Shown here in pieces: positions 62,344-64,000 of a stretch of 64,000 bases of DNA (the stretch's first letter is position 1; each line of letters starts with the position of its first letter). The notes under the pieces were generated by a model. It was not told the DNA's origin. It saw only the letters and a program-made list of their open reading frames with translations, and did not search any database. This stretch comes from Phocaeicola_A sp045647865 (lineage in GTDB: Bacteria; Bacteroidota; Bacteroidia; Bacteroidales; Bacteroidaceae), in NCBI GenBank assembly GCA_045647865.1, contig JAZRMW010000005.1:1-64000 (forward strand), in the 5' to 3' direction. The position numbers and the translations under genes are program-made.

Positions 62344-62898
62344 TTATCTCATTGCAAAGCCGCAAGTTTGAGTTGAAGCCGCTTGACGGGCAGCCATCAT
62401 GCCGGCAGCGTCCATTGTTACTTGCATGTAAGTTCCATTCTGTAAGTTCATGTTTACGGTTCCGTCGTTGTTGATAGTCATCAACTCAATAGCTTCGTTA
62501 CCGTTCATTACATTCCAACTCTGGGCTTCAGCATCAAACTTCAATGTCATCTCTTGGCCTGCTTCATTGGTGATAGTATAACCGTCTGCATTGGTCTTTA
62601 CCAAATATTCTCCCTTTTCACCTTTTACGGTCTTTACGTCACCTGCATTCGCTACAGGATTGTTTCCTGTCCAGAATTCGATAGTGTTCAGCAATACGTT
62701 GTCCACAAAGAAGCTGATTTCATATACGGGCACAACCCACATAGCCAGATAAATGAGTTCGTTCACAAACTTATTGTCAGTCAGACTTTCGTTCCAGTCT
62801 TTTACTTTGTTGAACAAAGCGAAAGAACCGATACAAGATGAGAACATCATACTTCCACACAACACTGCGCACATGGCACTAACTTTAAACTTTTTCAT
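62344..62898 (-). CDS. DUF3332 family lipoprotein
   Basis: A 184-residue lipoprotein with lipobox FSSC, then the DUF3332 pattern IGSFALFNKVKDWNESLTDNKFVNELIYLAMWVVPVYE and DNVLLNTIEFWTG. The C-terminal half is beta-rich. The family is widespread in Bacteroidota and beyond, with unknown role. TATCTTTG (62942-62949, minus strand) is a good -7 element. Confidence 0.85.
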   Translation of the reverse strand: MKKFKVSAMCAVLCGSMMFSSCIGSFALFNKVKDWNESLTDNKFVNELIYLAMWVVPVYEISFFVDNVLLNTIEFWTGNNPVANAGDVKTVKGEKGEYLVKTNADGYTITNEAGQEMTLKFDAEAQSWNVMNGNEAIELMTINNDGTVNMNLQNGTYMQVTMDAAGMMAARQAASTQTCGFAMR

Positions 62899-62941
62899 AC
62901 CAATTTTGTTTTATATGGTTAATAAATTTTGATTTCGCTGA

Positions 62942-62949
62942 CAAAGATA
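62942..62949 (-). promoter_or_regulatory. -7 element of the DUF3332 gene promoter
   Basis: TATCTTTG on the minus strand, 43 bp before the start codon. Confidence 0.55.
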
Positions 62950-63012
62950 TGATAAATTTATTGAAATTCGAACATTTTTCTTGAAAAAAATAATTTATCT
63001 TTGCAAAATGTT

Positions 63013-64000
63013 TTATTTGATATTGGCTTCCTCAAGCCCATACCCTTTTTTCTTGTCAGTAATCTTGAGTAATACGGCAATAACAACTGCTATGGCACCA
63101 AATAGTGCAAAGATTGACATGGGAATCGTGTAGTCGGTCGTACCATTATTTGTATTTGCTGCTATGGCATTACCAATGAGTACGGGGACCATTGACAAAC
63201 CAATATTCTGAATGTAGAATATGATGGCGTATGCTGAACCCAGCTGTTTCATAGGGATAATCTTTGGAACTGATGGCCACATGGCTGATGGAACGAGTGA
63301 AAATGCAATGCCCAGCAGTACCATGATTATCACAGCAAACCACCATACATTCAGCAATGGCATGGCAAAGAGGATATGTACAATCGTAAGCAATACAGAC
63401 CCGATAATCATGAGTGTGGCACCCTTACCGATCTTGTCGTAAAGTGAACCGAATAGAGGAGTGAGCAACATGGTGCCGAAAGGTAACAGACCGGGTATCA
63501 TACCTGCGATATTGGGGTTTACACCATATTTGATAATCATCAAGTTTGTAGCGAATTTAAGGAATGGGAACACTGCAGCATAGAATATGAGGCAAAGGAA
63601 GGTGATGAGCCAAAATCCTTGGTTGCAGAAGATAACTTTCAAATCGCTGAACTTGAATTGTTCTTCTCCCTCAACTGCCGTATCCTCATCGGCAATTGAT
63701 TTGTCAAGTTTCTTGTCCATTACGCAATAGACAATGTATGACAATAGACCGATGCAGAGTGCTGATGCCCCAAACATGACTGGTGTAGAAACTGAGCCTG
63801 CGCTCTGTGCTATTGGCAAGGCAAAGAACAGTGCACATGCTGTACCGACACGTGCGAGCGCGACTTGCAATCCCATGGCAAGTGCCATTTCGTGACCAAC
63901 AAACCATTTGGCAATGACTTTTGTCACTGTGATACCTGCAATCTCGGCCCCCATACCGTATATGGCAAAGCCAAGGCAAGCTACAACCACCTGTGTCGGC
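63013..64000 (-). CDS. MFS transporter, N-terminus beyond window
   Basis: The frame is open through the right edge (PTQ precedes the first Met at 63990), so the N-terminal helices are missing. About 329 residues are visible with eight or nine hydrophobic segments, the central charged loop DKKLDKSIADEDTAVEGEEQ, and LTPLFGSLYDKIGKGATLMI after the seventh helix, the usual MFS loop motif. The substrate is unknown. Confidence 0.85.
   Translation of the reverse strand, partial: PTQVVVACLGFAIYGMGAEIAGITVTKVIAKWFVGHEMALAMGLQVALARVGTACALFFALPIAQSAGSVSTPVMFGASALCIGLLSYIVYCVMDKKLDKSIADEDTAVEGEEQFKFSDLKVIFCNQGFWLITFLCLIFYAAVFPFLKFATNLMIIKYGVNPNIAGMIPGLLPFGTMLLTPLFGSLYDKIGKGATLMIIGSVLLTIVHILFAMPLLNVWWFAVIIMVLLGIAFSLVPSAMWPSVPKIIPMKQLGSAYAIIFYIQNIGLSMVPVLIGNAIAANTNNGTTDYTIPMSIFALFGAIAVVIAVLLKITDKKKGYGLEEANIK

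Overview
This window looks like a chromosomal segment of a gut Bacteroidales species, most likely Bacteroides or Phocaeicola. The evidence is a SusC/SusD pair, many lipoproteins, the Bacteroidota promoter signature (TAnnTTTG with an upstream TTTG about 19-20 bp away) in front of many genes, a sodium-pump oxaloacetate decarboxylase set, and a methylmalonyl-CoA mutase pair as used for propionate formation. Genus and species cannot be fixed from the sequence alone. No rRNA, tRNA, integrase, transposase or CRISPR array was seen.

Layout. 1-9.4 kb, minus strand: a four-gene unit of metzincin-like protease, SusC, SusD and an exported beta-propeller protein that runs off the left edge and carries a recent in-frame duplication of about 457 codons. 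9.5-21.3 kb: pectin-related genes (GH28, a hexuronate-type MFS transporter, a GH105-acetylesterase fusion, GH43) interleaved with oadGAB, folB and a DUF456 gene. 21.4-36.3 kb: a TonB receptor with its lipoprotein, then mostly housekeeping genes (nnr, adk, obgE, pgeF, truA, a cytochrome c assembly protein, a rhodanese lipoprotein). 36.4-46.9 kb, all minus strand and partly AT-rich: an accessory island with RhuM, an MmeI-type restriction-modification protein and a companion nuclease-like gene, a small CxCxMC protein, a RelA/SpoT-domain gene with an HTH partner, KilA-N, and a truncated DUF1016 gene joined to a lipoprotein. Several island genes are separated by a repeated ~200-bp junction made of a gene-end remnant, a terminator and a promoter. 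47.0-47.3 kb: two arrays of evenly spaced palindromes. 47.5-64 kb: Rid protein, ABC-F, SLC13 transporter, mutA and mutB split by a GxxExxY nuclease gene with inverted-repeat flanks, FKBP isomerase, aldolase, manA, DUF3332 lipoprotein and a partial MFS transporter.

The most unusual signal is the abundance of long hairpin-forming, text-like dispersed repeats of several families. Most lie in spacers, but three lie inside, and are translated as part of, the cytochrome c assembly gene. One family (acgcagagacgc type) forms 26/28 matched inverted repeats around the GxxExxY nuclease gene in the mut operon, suggesting a nuclease-linked mobile repeat. The second highlight is the accessory island, where the boundary module recurs next to successive unrelated genes and includes 3' ends of the CxCxMC gene.
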